Notes under the pieces: model-generated | Told to the model about the DNA's origin: nothing | The model's input: only the letters and a program-made list of their open reading frames with translations | The model's database searches: none | Program-made: the position numbers and the translations under genes | Shown: positions 5,789 to 7,162 of the stretch, piece after piece | Position numbering within the stretch: the first letter of the stretch is position 1 | How the letters are laid out: every line of letters begins with the position of its first letter | Source: CAZQYC01 sp043746555 | GTDB lineage: Bacteria; Pseudomonadota; Gammaproteobacteria; Steroidobacterales; Steroidobacteraceae | Reading direction: 5' to 3' | NCBI GenBank assembly: GCA_043746555.1 | Contig: JAYTQU010000361.1 | Location: 1-7,162 of the forward strand | Length of the DNA stretch: 7,162 nt

Positions 5789-5963
5789 ACGAGTAAGACT
5801 CTATACGATGCGGCGTCGCAGGAAAAGGACAACAGGGCTACATGTTGTATTCGGGTTGTTTTCGATACCGGACACGAAGAAAGTAGTGCCGACAAAGTAT
5901 CAGGGCTGATAGCGCGGATTTTTACCCAGACGAAGTAGCTAACGGTCGGCTAACTGGCGGACT
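5789..5963. other. Spacer upstream of mntA, with a small inverted repeat
   Basis: This 175-bp gap lies between the AMMECR1-domain stop and mntA. A minus-strand TATAGA (5805-5800) resembles a -10 element, but it lies only 11 nt before the ATG and no good -35 is seen. ACAACA (5829-5834) and TGTTGT (5843-5848) form a perfect 6-bp inverted repeat with an 8-nt spacer, 41-60 bp upstream of mntA. Autoregulation would fit, but this is inference. GCTAAC occurs twice at 5938-5943 and 5949-5954, just past the upstream gene's stop. No gene is seen. Confidence 0.35.
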
Positions 5964-6569
5964 TTACGCCCACTGCGACGCCATCGCCGTAATCTGCGGT
6001 TCCTCCTCGCGTTCTCCAAAACTCTCCGTGGTGTAGCGATGGACTTTGATTTCCGATGACCAAGAATCGCCCGGCCAGCCGGCTTTTTCCTTCAGGTGAC
6101 GAACGAACTCGCGACGATCAAAAATATGTTCCCAGACTTCGGGTAGAAACGTGGCGCGTTCTTGGTCGCGTTCGAGGACCAAGCCGTCGATGTTGGGACG
6201 GAGAACGTCCAACAGTTCTTGTTCGGTCAGAATATCAAGCGGTTCGAGCTGACTGAGTACGGAAATATGGATGTGAACATCCGGCCACTCTGCCGTTTCC
6301 AGCGGCGGAAAGCGGGGATCGGAGAAGGCCGACGCCCAAGCGTTGCGCCAGACGTCTTCCCCGAGCGAACGATCAGCGGCTAAGTTTCCGCAACAGCCGC
6401 GCAGTTGTTTGTCGATTCGCAGCGTGATGAAACTTCCCCGTGTTGCCAAAAGTGGTTGCGACAATCCCGCCGGTGGCATCGCAGTCCATCGTAGGGCGGC
6501 GAGGCCCGCATCGATGGATTGGCGCGCCAGCGTCAACAATGTCCGGCGATCAATGTCGTTGAGGTTCAT
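5964..6569 (-). CDS. amrA: AmmeMemoRadiSam system protein A (AMMECR1 domain)
   Basis: A 201-residue single-domain AMMECR1 protein. The family is conserved from bacteria to humans. In bacteria it recurs beside a MEMO-like protein and a radical SAM enzyme, and its biochemical role is not firmly established. Visible family blocks are the helical start DRRTLLTLARQSIDAGL (7-23), the hallmark LRGCCGNL (56-63; the usual form is L-R-G-C-I-G-x-L) and AFSDPRFPPL (81-90). Further blocks are HIHISVLSQLEPL (99-111), FLPEVWE (141-147) and HLKEKAGWPGD (158-168). The C-terminus is acidic and then variable. I place the start at the ATG at 6569, because the sequence from there matches where family proteins begin; an upstream in-frame ATG at 6608 would add 13 unconserved residues. 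The reading frame overlaps the end of the MEMO gene by 20 nt, so the two are translationally coupled. The gene symbol is a family-style label. Family assignment is firm, function is open. Confidence 0.9.
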   Translation of the reverse strand: MNLNDIDRRTLLTLARQSIDAGLAALRWTAMPPAGLSQPLLATRGSFITLRIDKQLRGCCGNLAADRSLGEDVWRNAWASAFSDPRFPPLETAEWPDVHIHISVLSQLEPLDILTEQELLDVLRPNIDGLVLERDQERATFLPEVWEHIFDRREFVRHLKEKAGWPGDSWSSEIKVHRYTTESFGEREEEPQITAMASQWA

Positions 6570-7162
6570 GGATAGCAAATGCTCCGTAGCCGACGACACG
6601 GCTAACATCGCCTGTGGTATCGCCGGAGTTTAGTCGCGCAATTTCAGTTACCTCGAAGCCGCGTTGCCGAGCGACGATCAGCACACCGTTAATACCGGCA
6701 GCGCCGCATGCCTGTTGATGGGTGATGTCGGACTGCCGATTGACGATGGCCGTTGCCGTCGCCGAGTCAATTTGTCGCGCGGATTCGTAAGGCAAATAGT
6801 GACTGAGATCGGAGCTGGCCAGCACCAGCGTTTCAGCGCCGCCCCAAAGGTCGCTCAATACAGCGGCAACATGTGTGGCAGTGGTGGACCCGATTACCAA
6901 CGGTAGCAGCGTAAACTCCTCCAGCACCGTTTGTAGAAAGGGCAATTGCACTTCCAGACAATGTTCCAACTCGTGGGGCGCATCCGATGCCAACACATCG
7001 CCGCGCAGCAACAGTTGGTTGCGCCCCTGTTCGTCGATGGGAATATCGCCCAATGGCGTGGCAAACGACTGCGTCTGTGGCAGCGCTATCCCGTGCAAAA
7101 ACACTCGATGGCTGGGTCCTATCAACACGACGCGTTTGATCATGTCTCGCAGGGGCTCGATC
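6550..7162 (-). CDS. amrB: AmmeMemoRadiSam system protein B (MEMO-like), 5'-partial
   Basis: A MEMO1-family protein with the fold of class III non-haem iron dioxygenases; the bacterial function is unknown. The frame stays open through 7162 with six codons before the first ATG (7143). Family proteins are about 260-280 residues and carry some 60-80 residues before the KRVVLIGPSHR block, so the gene starts outside the window and the ATG at 7143 is internal. Numbering from that methionine, metal-site-like residues are His12 in GPSHR, His61 in LEHCLEVQLPFLQ, Asp112 and His115 in SSDLSHY, and Cys146 in QQACGAAGINGVL. These match the His/His/Asp/His/Cys set of human MEMO1. The C-terminal LNSGDTTGDVSRVVGYGAFA (171-190) is also characteristic. 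The 3' end overlaps the AMMECR1 gene by 20 nt. The third member, a radical SAM protein, is not in the window. Confidence 0.93.
   Translation of the reverse strand, partial: IEPLRDMIKRVVLIGPSHRVFLHGIALPQTQSFATPLGDIPIDEQGRNQLLLRGDVLASDAPHELEHCLEVQLPFLQTVLEEFTLLPLVIGSTTATHVAAVLSDLWGGAETLVLASSDLSHYLPYESARQIDSATATAIVNRQSDITHQQACGAAGINGVLIVARQRGFEVTEIARLNSGDTTGDVSRVVGYGAFAIHEPQRH

Noticed and set aside
6570..6608. Upstream ATG at 6608 for the AMMECR1-domain gene
   Set aside because: It would add 13 residues that do not resemble the family and would lengthen the overlap with the MEMO gene; the ATG at 6569 fits where family members start.
7141..7143. ATG at 7143 as the true start of the MEMO-like gene
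   Set aside because: The frame is open upstream to the edge and the family has a conserved N-terminal region before the KRVVLIGPSHR block, so the gene is truncated by the window.

Overview
This is a chromosomal, protein-dense window from a bacterium, most likely a proteobacterium and probably a gammaproteobacterium. The supports are the style of the ferrochelatase N-terminus, a FadI-like thiolase next to it, Gram-negative lipoprotein sorting on the DUF885 protein, and a moderately high GC content (estimated by eye, not counted). Taxonomy is inference. I see no rRNA, tRNA, IS element or CRISPR array.

Layout. (1) Positions 1-1840, minus strand: a FadI/acetyl-CoA acetyltransferase-type thiolase followed downstream by the first 130 codons of ferrochelatase (hemH), which runs off the left edge. 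(2) Positions 1841-2160: a 320-bp divergent spacer with a hairpin-forming repeat and two tiny ORFs chained by ATGA overlaps into the next gene. (3) Positions 2161-4836, plus strand: a secreted DUF885 zinc-peptidase-like lipoprotein and, 30 bp later, a variant-type FolD. (4) Positions 4837-5151: a convergent spacer with several inverted repeats and weak terminator-like structures. (5) Positions 5152-5788, minus strand: a compact MntA/HepT (nucleotidyltransferase/HEPN) toxin-antitoxin module whose genes overlap by 11 nt. (6) Positions 5964-7162, minus strand: AmmeMemoRadiSam system proteins B (MEMO-like, 5'-truncated by the right edge) and A (AMMECR1 domain), overlapping by 20 nt. The radical SAM partner is not visible and would be expected beyond 7162.

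How the genes relate. The thiolase serves beta-oxidation or acetoacetyl-CoA chemistry and hemH ends haem synthesis; FolD supplies one-carbon folates. MntA is expected to neutralise HepT by AMPylating its HEPN-motif tyrosine. The AMMECR1/MEMO pair is a conserved system whose biochemical job in bacteria is poorly defined, and it is the part of the window closest to undescribed biology. I found no wholly new multi-gene system. The most unusual points are the AMMECR1-MEMO pair beside a toxin-antitoxin module, the variant FolD coupled to a DUF885 lipoprotein, and small unexplained repeats in the spacers.
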